From contig DATLXN010000020.1 in assembly GCA_035575715.1 (NCBI GenBank), forward strand, positions 124,001 to 188,000: a stretch of 64,000 nt of DNA. The letters are read 5' to 3'. The translations under genes and the position numbers were made by a program. The notes under the pieces were generated by a model, which was not told the origin of the DNA, made no database searches, and worked only from the letters and a program-made list of their open reading frames with translations. Of the stretch, positions 57,464 to 64,000 are shown piece after piece. Position 1 is the first letter of the stretch, and every line of letters starts with the position of its first letter. This stretch comes from JACCSI01 sp035575715. Its GTDB lineage: Bacteria; Acidobacteriota; Vicinamibacteria; Vicinamibacterales; UBA2999.

Positions 57464-60400
57464 CAGCGCACCGTCCCTAACTGCAGCTGGCCGTCACGCA
57501 TGCCGCGGACGATCGTTTCCGGCATCGTGCGCATCGCCGCCGCGAGCCCGCTCATCGACTGTTCGAGCTGATCGAATCGGCGCTCGTCAGACCCGTTGCG
57601 ATTGGCCACCGCGATAATTTCGCGGACCAGCCGGGAGCCGATCACTGAGGGCTTGTCGAGCGGCACGATCGCCTCGCGACCATGGACGGTCACGCGTTGT
57701 CCGGTGAGCGGCGCGTTGACGATGCCGCCCGCCGCAAAGCCTTCGCCGCCGCCGTCGCCGTCGCCGCCGTTTGCTCGAGGACCCCGCGGCGAGAACCCGG
57801 GGTCGTTGTATTCGACGTCGACGCGGACTTTCGGCGCGTTGTTGGCGGCCGTTGCTAAGGGGCCGGTGATCTTTCCGATCAGCTCCTCGATTTTGTCGAC
57901 AATCTTTTGGAAGCCGTCGACGATCGGCGGACCGAACTGAAGCTTGCTCATGTCGGTCAGCTTCTCGCCGTTGACGACGATGCCCTTCTCGCTCGCCATC
58001 AGGTTTGCGATGAGTGGCTTGAAGTTCTCGGGTATGGCACCGCCGAAGGCCAGCGAATCGCTGACCAACTTGCTGATCTCGTCTTGCATGCCTACCAGCA
58101 CACCGCCGACGGAGGCGCCGCTGCCGGTCAAGAGCTGGAAATCGTCCCAGATCGTTTTTGCGGCGTCGTGCAGCTTACTGCTGTGGAACTTCGGGCCGAG
58201 GTCCGCCAGGTCGACGCCGTAGCGCTTCGCCGCATCCTCCATCTTTTTGAAGTCGACCTCGCCGTCGTCGCCCATTTTCTTGAACAGCAACGCGTTGTCC
58301 TTCGAAAGCACGCCGATCTCGATGAGATGCTCGATGGCGGGCCGCAGCGCGTCAGGGATGGTGCGCCCAGAGGACGCGGCGGTCGTGAATAACGCACCGA
58401 ACTCCACGTTCACGTCCGCCATCTTCTTGTCGAATTCGCTGATGAAGGCGTTGAACTGATCGAGGCCGGCCTTACCCTGGTGGCCCCACTCGTTCTTGAA
58501 CGACATGCCCAGCGCCTTTGCCTTGGCGTCCAGCTGCTCGAGCGTGCCGTGGGTCAGGAGCAGCGTGCCGCGCACCTTGTCGATCTCGGCGTTGTATTTC
58601 TTAATCTCGTCGTTGACGCCGATCCCGAATAGGCTTTTCAGCTTTCCGCCGATCGCACCGGCGAGCGGCCCGATCAGCGCGCCGATGCCCGGGATCATCG
58701 CGTTGAAGGCGCCACCGAGCGTCGGGCCGAGCGCCCCGAGAATCTTGCTCCCGAACTTCGTGACCACACCCTTGCCGAGTTCTTGGCCGAGATGCGTGCC
58801 GGCGGCCACGGCCACGTTGCCGCCTCCCTGCACCGCGCTCAGGATGACCGGACCGAGACCTTCCATCGCGGTGGTCATCCCGCCCTTCATCTTGGGCGGC
58901 AGCGCCGTCAGCTCCTTCGTGATGGGACCGAAGAGCCCTTTCGACAGCGCCTCGCCGAGCGGCATGGAGTCGGCGCCCATCTTCGCGAGCTCCTTCTCCA
59001 TTTCTTTGGTCAGGCCGATCGATTCCGTGACGCTCTTCTCGAACGGACCGAAGAGGCCCTTCTCGAGCGCTTCGTGGACAGAGATATTGTTTTTGCCCAG
59101 GTCGACAATCGCGTCGTTGAGCTTTTTCCATTCGGCCTGGCGGTCCTTCAGTGCTTTGATTTCGGACTTCGACAGCTTGTCGGACTTCTTTTCGTAATCC
59201 TCGAGCGTCTTTCCGCTGCTCTCGATCTCGACCTTTTTATCCTTCGTCGCATGCATCGCCTTGACCATCTCGCCGCGGACCTTGTCCAGGCTGCCGGTCA
59301 TGCCGTCGATTTTTTTCTGGAACTCGCCCGTCGCCGTGACGCCCGTCCAGGCTTCTTTTGTCTGGTCGATGAAGGATTGCTTCATGCCGCCCAGCTGCGC
59401 GCCAGCGTCGCGCACCGAGTCGCCCATGCCTTTGAATTTGTCGCCGATGCCTGGAATCTTCTCGGCCGCGCCGATCACGAGGCCCATGCCTTTGACCAGA
59501 CCTTCGAGCAGCCCCGTGATTGCGACACCGACTGCCGCGAACACCAGCTTCAGCCCAGAGAATGCGACGTTGATAAAGCCGGCTGTATTGACGCCGAACT
59601 TGGCGGCGTCGACGAGCATCAGCGCGAAGCTGTTGACGTAACCGGTCAGTGTGTTCACGAGGCCGGCCGAATCCGCACCGAATGCCGACTCCAGCCCGGT
59701 CGCGATCGAGCCCAGCATCGCGTTGACCGCCGGACTGGTCGCGATCGCTTCGGACAGCTTGTCCTTGAAATTCCCGACCATCGCCTTCGATGCCGCGACC
59801 GCGTCCGCAAAATCGAACTGCGCTTCGCCCGATTCCTTCAGGACCCGCTGCAGCTCCCGTTTGATCGCGATGCCCTTGGCGTCGGTCTTCTCGGCCTCAT
59901 TCATGTCCGCGACGGTCTTGCCGATCGACTTGCCGTAGTCATACATCGCCTGCGCGCCGTCGATGTTGACGCCGACGGTTTTCAGCGCCATGTCCTTCCC
60001 CGTGGCCATGACCTGCGTCAGCGTCTCGAACGCCGTCTTCGCATCGCCACCGGTCCGGTCGGCGAGGACACGCGCAGATTTCCCGAGCAGCCCAAAGTCC
60101 GCGTCGGTCAGCTTCAGTTTTTGGCTGAGCGCCACGTTGGCTATTTGCATCAGGTCGAAGTCCGTGACCGTACCGGCGAACGCCTTCTTCAGTGTGCCGA
60201 GCACCTTGACGGAGTCGTTGCCGATCGTCTTGTTGAGCGTGTCAAACGACCCACGGATGTCCGCGACATCGGCGCCGCGAATGCCCAGCGCGACGACGCC
60301 TGCGGCCAGCGCCCCGACGGCGCCGGTGACCGCGCCGATCGTGAGGCCCATGCCGGCGAATGACGACCCGACGTTGCCGAGAAACGATTGGACGCCCGAG

Positions 60401-60534
60401 CCTGCGCCTTTCGCGCGGTCGCTGCTACCCTGAACGTCGTTATCGAGGTCCTTGAGCGCGCGCTGGACCTGCTTAAACGCTTCCTCGGTGACGTTTCGGG
60501 CCCGGAGTACGAGCTCGACTTCGCGTTCACTCAC
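57463..60534 (-). CDS. Phage tail tape measure protein
   Basis: 1023 residues, GTG start. The N-terminus is helical (REVELVLRARNVTEEAFKQV), then Ala/Gly-rich membrane-like segments follow (GLTIGAVTGAVGALAAGVVALG, VFAAVGVAITGLLEGLVKG, MIPGIGALIGPLAGAIGGKL). There are repeated EALEKGLFGP / EALSKGLFGP modules near residues 465 and 515. The C-terminal FAAGGIVNAPLTGQRVTVHG block is the classic tape-measure ending. It sets tail length; roughly 1.5 angstrom per residue suggests a tail near 150 nm. The start lies 8 bases inside the upstream gene, so it is coupled. Confidence 0.92.
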   Translation of the reverse strand: MSEREVELVLRARNVTEEAFKQVQRALKDLDNDVQGSSDRAKGAGSGVQSFLGNVGSSFAGMGLTIGAVTGAVGALAAGVVALGIRGADVADIRGSFDTLNKTIGNDSVKVLGTLKKAFAGTVTDFDLMQIANVALSQKLKLTDADFGLLGKSARVLADRTGGDAKTAFETLTQVMATGKDMALKTVGVNIDGAQAMYDYGKSIGKTVADMNEAEKTDAKGIAIKRELQRVLKESGEAQFDFADAVAASKAMVGNFKDKLSEAIATSPAVNAMLGSIATGLESAFGADSAGLVNTLTGYVNSFALMLVDAAKFGVNTAGFINVAFSGLKLVFAAVGVAITGLLEGLVKGMGLVIGAAEKIPGIGDKFKGMGDSVRDAGAQLGGMKQSFIDQTKEAWTGVTATGEFQKKIDGMTGSLDKVRGEMVKAMHATKDKKVEIESSGKTLEDYEKKSDKLSKSEIKALKDRQAEWKKLNDAIVDLGKNNISVHEALEKGLFGPFEKSVTESIGLTKEMEKELAKMGADSMPLGEALSKGLFGPITKELTALPPKMKGGMTTAMEGLGPVILSAVQGGGNVAVAAGTHLGQELGKGVVTKFGSKILGALGPTLGGAFNAMIPGIGALIGPLAGAIGGKLKSLFGIGVNDEIKKYNAEIDKVRGTLLLTHGTLEQLDAKAKALGMSFKNEWGHQGKAGLDQFNAFISEFDKKMADVNVEFGALFTTAASSGRTIPDALRPAIEHLIEIGVLSKDNALLFKKMGDDGEVDFKKMEDAAKRYGVDLADLGPKFHSSKLHDAAKTIWDDFQLLTGSGASVGGVLVGMQDEISKLVSDSLAFGGAIPENFKPLIANLMASEKGIVVNGEKLTDMSKLQFGPPIVDGFQKIVDKIEELIGKITGPLATAANNAPKVRVDVEYNDPGFSPRGPRANGGDGDGGGEGFAAGGIVNAPLTGQRVTVHGREAIVPLDKPSVIGSRLVREIIAVANRNGSDERRFDQLEQSMSGLAAAMRTMPETIVRGMRDGQLQLGTVR

Positions 60535-61294
60535 GGGCGCCCCCCTTGTGTTGCTCGTGCATCACCTCGAGGTGCGTCTGATGCACGCAGCCGAGCGCGC
60601 TCATCAGCCACGCGTTCTGTTCGTCGAGCCCGCCGGCGGCCGGCAACGACGTGCGCTGCCACCGCACCGCGCCGTTGGGATGTGTCGTGACCTCGTGCGT
60701 CCAATAGAAGACCCGCAACGCGTTTTCGATCTCGGGAGTGAAACTGAGCACCGGGCAGGTCTTGAGCACCAGCGGCCCGTGGTGCCATACGACACGTTTC
60801 TTTGTGGACCCGTCGCAGCCGCGTCTCGCACAGAGCTGCAGCTCGTGGCATGTCTGGCAATTGGTCCCGGTCTCGAGCCACGACGAGCCGACCTTGTTGG
60901 CCCGCGCCTCGTCGAGCCAGAGCGAAAACCGTGTCGCCGTGACCAGGGCGTCCCGTTCGGCCGACGACAGCTGCTGCGCATCGAGCACCGCGCTGAATAA
61001 CCGGGTTACCAAGTCCTCGCGTCCACCGAGCAGCGTGCCAAGGCCATCGACCATGACGACCTCGTCGATCAGGACGTCGCCGCTCGGCGCCGTCACATGC
61101 GCGTCGATCGCCGCGACGCGTGCGAGATGCAACACTGCCCGCAGAGACGCCGACGGCGCCCGCGAGCCACGCGGCGACACCAGGCGCGCCAGCTGCGCGA
61201 GCTCGTGCACCGTCACGCGCGCGACCTCGAGGCGGACCACTTCGCCGTCGATCGCGACCGTCTGCTGCGACGCCCGGTGAGCCCTGAAGGACAT
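60527..61294 (-). CDS. Second tail-chaperone-like protein with Cys-rich C-terminus
   Basis: 255 residues. The N-terminal part (VAIDGEVVRLEVARVTVHELAQLARLV) is similar in arrangement to the start of the chaperone-methyltransferase protein (IVIDGEVIPIKIARLNPQQA), suggesting a duplicated tail-assembly domain. The central region holds LLGGREDLVTRLFSAVLDAQQLSS and WLETGTNCQTCHELQLCARRGC, with four Cys that could bind zinc. The end FYWTHEVTTHPNGAVRWQR is uncharacterised. Position immediately before the tape measure matches lambda gpG/gpGT-type chaperones. Confidence 0.65.
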   Translation of the reverse strand: MSFRAHRASQQTVAIDGEVVRLEVARVTVHELAQLARLVSPRGSRAPSASLRAVLHLARVAAIDAHVTAPSGDVLIDEVVMVDGLGTLLGGREDLVTRLFSAVLDAQQLSSAERDALVTATRFSLWLDEARANKVGSSWLETGTNCQTCHELQLCARRGCDGSTKKRVVWHHGPLVLKTCPVLSFTPEIENALRVFYWTHEVTTHPNGAVRWQRTSLPAAGGLDEQNAWLMSALGCVHQTHLEVMHEQHKGGARE

Positions 61295-61297
61295 CGA

Positions 61298-62236
61298 TCA
61301 CCCCTGGTGCGCCTTCCGCCACCGGTCGACCGAATACAAGTAGACCCAGCGCTGGCCGGTGTGATCGAGCTGCTCGCCCTCGCCGAGCGGCACGAGTTCG
61401 CTGACGTCCGCGATCCAGTTGCCGCCCATCGCGAAGGCGTGCGAGACCACGCGTGCGCCAGCCGGGAGTTGCGACAGCAGCACCGGCCGCAGTTTGGCGT
61501 TGGCGCCAGCCAGCAGGTAGAGGCTGACGACGGTGGCGGACCGAAGATCGGCCGTCAACGCGTCCTGTTGAATGAAGGTGCAGCGATCGGTCACGCCGGC
61601 GGCGCGCGCGGCTTCGTTGGCCTCGGCAATGCGATCGGCATCAATGTCGTATCCGATCGCCGTCGCGCCGCGTTGCGCCGCAGCGATACAGAGCCGGCCG
61701 GACCCGCAGCCCAGATCGACAACGGTGTCCGTGTCGGTGACCTTCGCGATCGCCATCATGCGGTCCGCGACGGCCACGGGAGTCGGCACAAAGGGCGCGA
61801 GGCGCGTGCGCCAGTTGGCCTTCTGCTCGGCGTCGAGCTTGTTCTCCATGAAGATGATCATCAGGAGTTCGGACAGCATCGCGTCGCGAGCGCCGAACAA
61901 CCGCACCAGGTCGGCGCCTTTCGTGATGGATTCCGGGCTGTCGTCTTCGACAATGTGGCCTGGCTCGATCGCGACGTACTGAGAAATGGCCTCGACGACG
62001 AAGGTCTTGGCCGACCGCTCGTCTTCCTCCGCGCGCTGCTCACGTGCTTGCCGCGCGTCGCCGAGCTCGCCTTCGGGCACGGGCGCCTTCGCGGAATCAT
62101 TTGCACGGCCCATGCGCGCGAAGTCCCGGTTAAAGTCGATCGCTTGTTGCGGGTTGAGTCGCGCGATCTTGATCGGGATGACCTCCCCGTCGATCACGAT
62201 CGTGGTGTTGTAAGTGGACGACAGACGCAAAGCCAT
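61298..62236 (-). CDS. Tail-assembly-chaperone-like domain fused to a class I methyltransferase
   Basis: 312 residues from the ATG at 62236, with AGGAGG four bases upstream. Residues 1-145 resemble phage tail chaperone proteins in position and form (STYNTTIVIDGEVIPIKIARL, then helical segments to NWRTRLAPF). Residues 150-312 are a complete SAM methyltransferase: entry helix PTPVAVADRMMAIAKV, motif I VVDLGCGSGR (172-181), the acidic YDIDADR loop, FIQQDALTADL, then VVSLYLLAGANAKLRPVLL and ARVVSHAFAMGGNW, ending RWVYLYSVDRWRK. That second part matches a widespread group of soluble bacterial methyltransferases (VPTPxxVVDRM...VTLYLLPxxNxxLRPxLL). The fusion is encoded by one continuous frame. What it methylates is unknown. 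Confidence 0.8.
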   Translation of the reverse strand: MALRLSSTYNTTIVIDGEVIPIKIARLNPQQAIDFNRDFARMGRANDSAKAPVPEGELGDARQAREQRAEEDERSAKTFVVEAISQYVAIEPGHIVEDDSPESITKGADLVRLFGARDAMLSELLMIIFMENKLDAEQKANWRTRLAPFVPTPVAVADRMMAIAKVTDTDTVVDLGCGSGRLCIAAAQRGATAIGYDIDADRIAEANEAARAAGVTDRCTFIQQDALTADLRSATVVSLYLLAGANAKLRPVLLSQLPAGARVVSHAFAMGGNWIADVSELVPLGEGEQLDHTGQRWVYLYSVDRWRKAHQG

Positions 62237-62368
62237 TGAACCTCCTGCGCACGTGGTGCGCGGAACCGTGTAAACGCCGGGCTGTTCAATCGCTCGCGAG
62301 AGGAGCGGCCACCCCCGAAGGCCAGACATTGCGAGGGGGCGACCGCCGGCGAACGCGGTGTGCGGGGA

Positions 62369-62393
62369 CCTGGCGGTCTAGGCGACCGCCAGG
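62369..62393 (-). terminator. Hairpin overlapping the tail-tube stop codon
   Basis: CCTGGCGGT (62369-62377) and ACCGCCAGG (62385-62393) form a perfect 9-bp stem with a 7-base loop containing the tail-tube stop (62378-62380). There is no T-run, so it is more likely an attenuator or mRNA processing/stability stem than a strict terminator. It would lower expression of the chaperone relative to the abundant tube protein. Confidence 0.5.
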
Positions 62394-63532
62394 TAGAACT
62401 CGTCGTTGCCGCTCGTGCCTTTGCAGATGCCCTTATAGGCATGCTGCATTTCTTCTTCGTTGTTCGGGTCGTCGGGTGTGTCGAGCTCGAGCTTCGGTGC
62501 ATACATCGCCCAGATGCTGCCCTGGGTAAACCCGCACTGCACCATGGCGGCCACGTCGTTGCTCGCCTCGGCGGCGTCGAGGATGGTCACGTCGTTCGAC
62601 ACCATCGTGTCGAGCGCCGCGGTGACGGACCGCTTGCCGGCGCGATACATCGCCTGCGCCTGCGCGGTGCCGAACGCGACGTTATCGAGCTTGAGGCCGT
62701 TCTTGAGCTCGAAGGAGGCCTTCAGGAATTCCTCGGCGCTGCCGTCGACGCGCAGGTAACCGGTAAGTCCGGACGGTGGCGTCGTGCCTGCCGTGGTGAA
62801 GGTCGCCGGATCCGTCTGCGCGTTGCGCGTGCGCTTCTGTGCCGGGCCCGACGCCTCGAACATGATCTCGTTGTTCGCGTCAACCATGATCTTGAGCGAC
62901 TCGGGCGCGCAGCCGTTCATCTCATAGCTGTGCGAGGTCAGGTAGTGCGCCCAGTTCAACGACGCCGTCGCGAGCAGGGCCGTCGTCAGTTTGTAGGTCA
63001 GGCAGCCCTTCACTGCTTGGCCATCGGTCAGCGCTGACGGCAGCGCGGGGGCCCAGGTGGTGACACCGGTGCCAGTGTTGACCGCGGTGATGAACCGAAC
63101 GTAGATGTTGCCATCCTGGTGCGTGATGGCGATGGCGTCACCAACGGCTAGGCCGGCTGCCGAGGTCAGCGTGTCGGCTGTCGTCGTACCGGCGCCGCCA
63201 ACAGCAATCGTGGTCGCCAGCGTGACGTTCGTCTTCGACCCGAAGAAGGCCTCGAGCATGAAGTCCACGTCGGGCACGGTGTTGAGCGTGCCGGACGGGT
63301 AGAGGATCCCGTTGACCATCCAGTCGGCTGTCTTGCGACGGTTGAAGCGGTAGATCTGGGACGGGTGCGCGTGACGCTCCGGAGAGTTCACCCGGTTGCG
63401 CGGGTTCTGATTGAACTTCAGGCCCAGGTGACGCACAGCGTCCGTGGCCGCCAGCGCCGCCGACGCGCCGTAGGACGCTTCTTGTGCGCCATACAGTCGA
63501 CCGACGCGTCCGATTTGATAGGTATGTGACAT
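62378..63532 (-). CDS. Phage major tail (tube) protein
   Basis: 384 residues. The N-terminal MSHTYQIGRVGRLYGAQEASYG, then TADWMVNGILYPSGTLNTVPDVDFMLEAFFG are characteristic of tube proteins with an N-terminal small beta barrel. The middle holds GAGTTTADTLTSAAGLAVGD, an Ig-like or added domain. The C-terminal LKASFELKNGLKLDNVAFG and KRSVTAALDTMVSNDV keep the tube-protein pattern. It polymerises into the tail tube around the tape measure. The order tube-chaperone-tape measure is that of siphoviruses. Confidence 0.75.
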   Translation of the reverse strand: MSHTYQIGRVGRLYGAQEASYGASAALAATDAVRHLGLKFNQNPRNRVNSPERHAHPSQIYRFNRRKTADWMVNGILYPSGTLNTVPDVDFMLEAFFGSKTNVTLATTIAVGGAGTTTADTLTSAAGLAVGDAIAITHQDGNIYVRFITAVNTGTGVTTWAPALPSALTDGQAVKGCLTYKLTTALLATASLNWAHYLTSHSYEMNGCAPESLKIMVDANNEIMFEASGPAQKRTRNAQTDPATFTTAGTTPPSGLTGYLRVDGSAEEFLKASFELKNGLKLDNVAFGTAQAQAMYRAGKRSVTAALDTMVSNDVTILDAAEASNDVAAMVQCGFTQGSIWAMYAPKLELDTPDDPNNEEEMQHAYKGICKGTSGNDEFYLAVA

Positions 63533-63556
63533 CGCTCGTCTCCCTCAGTCGACGCG

Positions 63557-63793
63557 TTATTCGGTGGCGACGTCGCGTGACGCCGCGGATTTCTTGGCCA
63601 GCGCGGTATCGACGACCGGCTCGAAGAGATGTGCGTAAGGCTTCCCGATGGCGTCGCGCCAGGTGAGGCCGGTCTTGGCATCGGCCTTCTCGGTAAAATC
63701 CACGACTGCGCCGCGGCCGAACGTGCGACCGAAGGTGGCGCCCTGGACGTTGACCGTCCCACCCTCATCAACGATGCAACGCATCAACTTCAT
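63557..63793 (-). CDS. Small phage protein of unknown function
   Basis: 78 residues, coding from the ATG at 63793, between the tube gene and the gene cut by the window edge. The sequence MKLMRCIVDEGGTVNVQGA, then RGAVVDFTEKADAKTG looks like a small beta domain with a helical end. Similar short genes sit between the tail terminator and tube genes. No family was recognised. Confidence 0.55.
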   Translation of the reverse strand: MKLMRCIVDEGGTVNVQGATFGRTFGRGAVVDFTEKADAKTGLTWRDAIGKPYAHLFEPVVDTALAKKSAASRDVATE

Positions 63794-63803
63794 CGGTCAC
63801 TCC

Positions 63804-64000
63804 TCAATTCGGTTGGCCATACGGCCGGTGGAACCACAGCTCGAGTTCGACACCCGCCCAGACTTGCGATCCTTCGCCGATGCGATTGAGCCCGCGCTTC
63901 ACGATGCGTGTGTCGGTGCAGAGCCCGCCACGGCTGATGTCCTGGGCGATCGCCTGCTCGATGTCTGCGCACCCGCGAAAGTAGGTCTGCAACAAACTGT
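63804..64000 (-). CDS. Phage protein C-terminus (possibly tail terminator), cut by window edge
   Basis: The frame is open to base 64000, so only the last 65 or so residues are seen: LQTYFRGCADIEQAIAQDIS, then NRIGEGSQVWAGVELELWFHRP, stop at 63804. Its place just before the tube gene fits a tail terminator or head-tail connector, and the beta strand pair GVELELWFHRP is compatible with that fold. The beginning lies outside the window. The identity is uncertain. Confidence 0.45.
   Translation of the reverse strand, partial: SLLQTYFRGCADIEQAIAQDISRGGLCTDTRIVKRGLNRIGEGSQVWAGVELELWFHRPYGQPN

Larger units (their letters stand above)
49243..64000 (-). mobile_element. Prophage tail/lysis region (partial, runs off the right edge)
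   Basis: About 20 minus-strand genes with one-, three- or four-base overlaps run from a tail-tube protein through chaperones, tape measure, tail and fibre proteins to an endolysin and small zinc-ribbon proteins. This is the order of a long-tailed (probably siphovirus-like) phage. No sheath protein is seen, which disfavours a contractile tail, but the region is incomplete. Head, packaging and integrase genes are not in view. Integration at tRNA-Thr (47379) is plausible but unproven, because no att repeat is visible. Confidence 0.82.

Noticed and set aside
58783..60363. Long open frame (526 codons) on the plus strand opposite the tape measure gene
   Set aside because: It is the mirror of a high-GC coding region; its translation has no motif and is rich in Arg, His and Asp as antisense frames are. 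The minus-strand tape measure is clear.
60531..61322. Alternative minus-strand frame overlapping the second chaperone-like gene
   Set aside because: The frame at 60527-61294 has a sensible N-terminus similar to its neighbour and proper spacing to adjacent genes; the alternative is Arg/Ala-rich without motifs.

Overview
The window looks like a high-GC Acidobacteriota chromosome, most plausibly Vicinamibacteria (subdivision 6). Pointers are a VWFA-related secreted protein of the acidobacterial type (6331-8379), an Oar-like TonB receptor with an N-terminal carboxypeptidase-regulatory domain (43646-46887), a DUF6335-like protein with a histone-H1-like tail (13281-14006), and many short tandem repeats and palindromes between genes. 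The lineage is inferred from gene content; no rRNA is present.

1-47 kb is ordinary, densely packed chromosome. From the left: the 5' part of valS; a receiver-domain protein whose phosphoacceptor Asp is Ala; a two-subunit B12-dependent acyl-CoA mutase whose active-site pair (Phe84/Gln202) looks like isobutyryl-CoA mutase; glutamate dehydrogenase; the VWFA protein; acyl-CoA dehydrogenase; HIT, HU and ribosomal S1; cmk; an alpha/beta hydrolase overlapping rluB; an scpA-scpB-FkbM run; trpS; a Xre-RES toxin-antitoxin pair with two operator palindromes; a site-2 protease, a PLP decarboxylase and uvrC; a CDP-alcohol phosphatidyltransferase; ku; tdk; efp; hsp20; an htrA-mscS-decarboxylase run; an M1 aminopeptidase; mpg; uvrA; an L,D-transpeptidase; a small outer-membrane barrel; egtB-egtD (ergothioneine); and the frameshifted TonB receptor. 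Four-base stop/start overlaps (ATGA or GTGA) show translational coupling in many pairs.

Two layers of small repeats overlie this region. One is tandem 7-, 8- and 9-bp oligomers, often with an inverted arm, which repeatedly end exactly at a stop codon. The other is palindromic (REP-like) elements. Two of these sit in frame inside the excision-repair genes uvrA and uvrC.

At 47379-47454 lies tRNA-Thr(CGT), preceded by two gene remnants and followed by foreign-looking DNA: a secreted protein ending in an eight-cysteine domain resembling the myxobacterial bacteriocin fulvocin C, then a four-helix membrane protein. From 49243 to the window end a tightly overlapping minus-strand cluster is the tail and lysis part of a tailed prophage: tail tube, two chaperone-like proteins, a 1023-residue tape measure, tail and fibre proteins, a PAS-domain membrane protein, a metalloprotease-like exported protein, a lysozyme-like endolysin, a long exported coiled-coil protein, a papain-like hydrolase and zinc-ribbon proteins. 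An HNH endonuclease gene with an in-frame amber codon is inserted on the opposite strand. The standout phage feature is a tail-chaperone-like domain fused to a complete class I methyltransferase domain (61298-62236). No integrase, terminase, portal or capsid gene is visible; these probably lie to the right.
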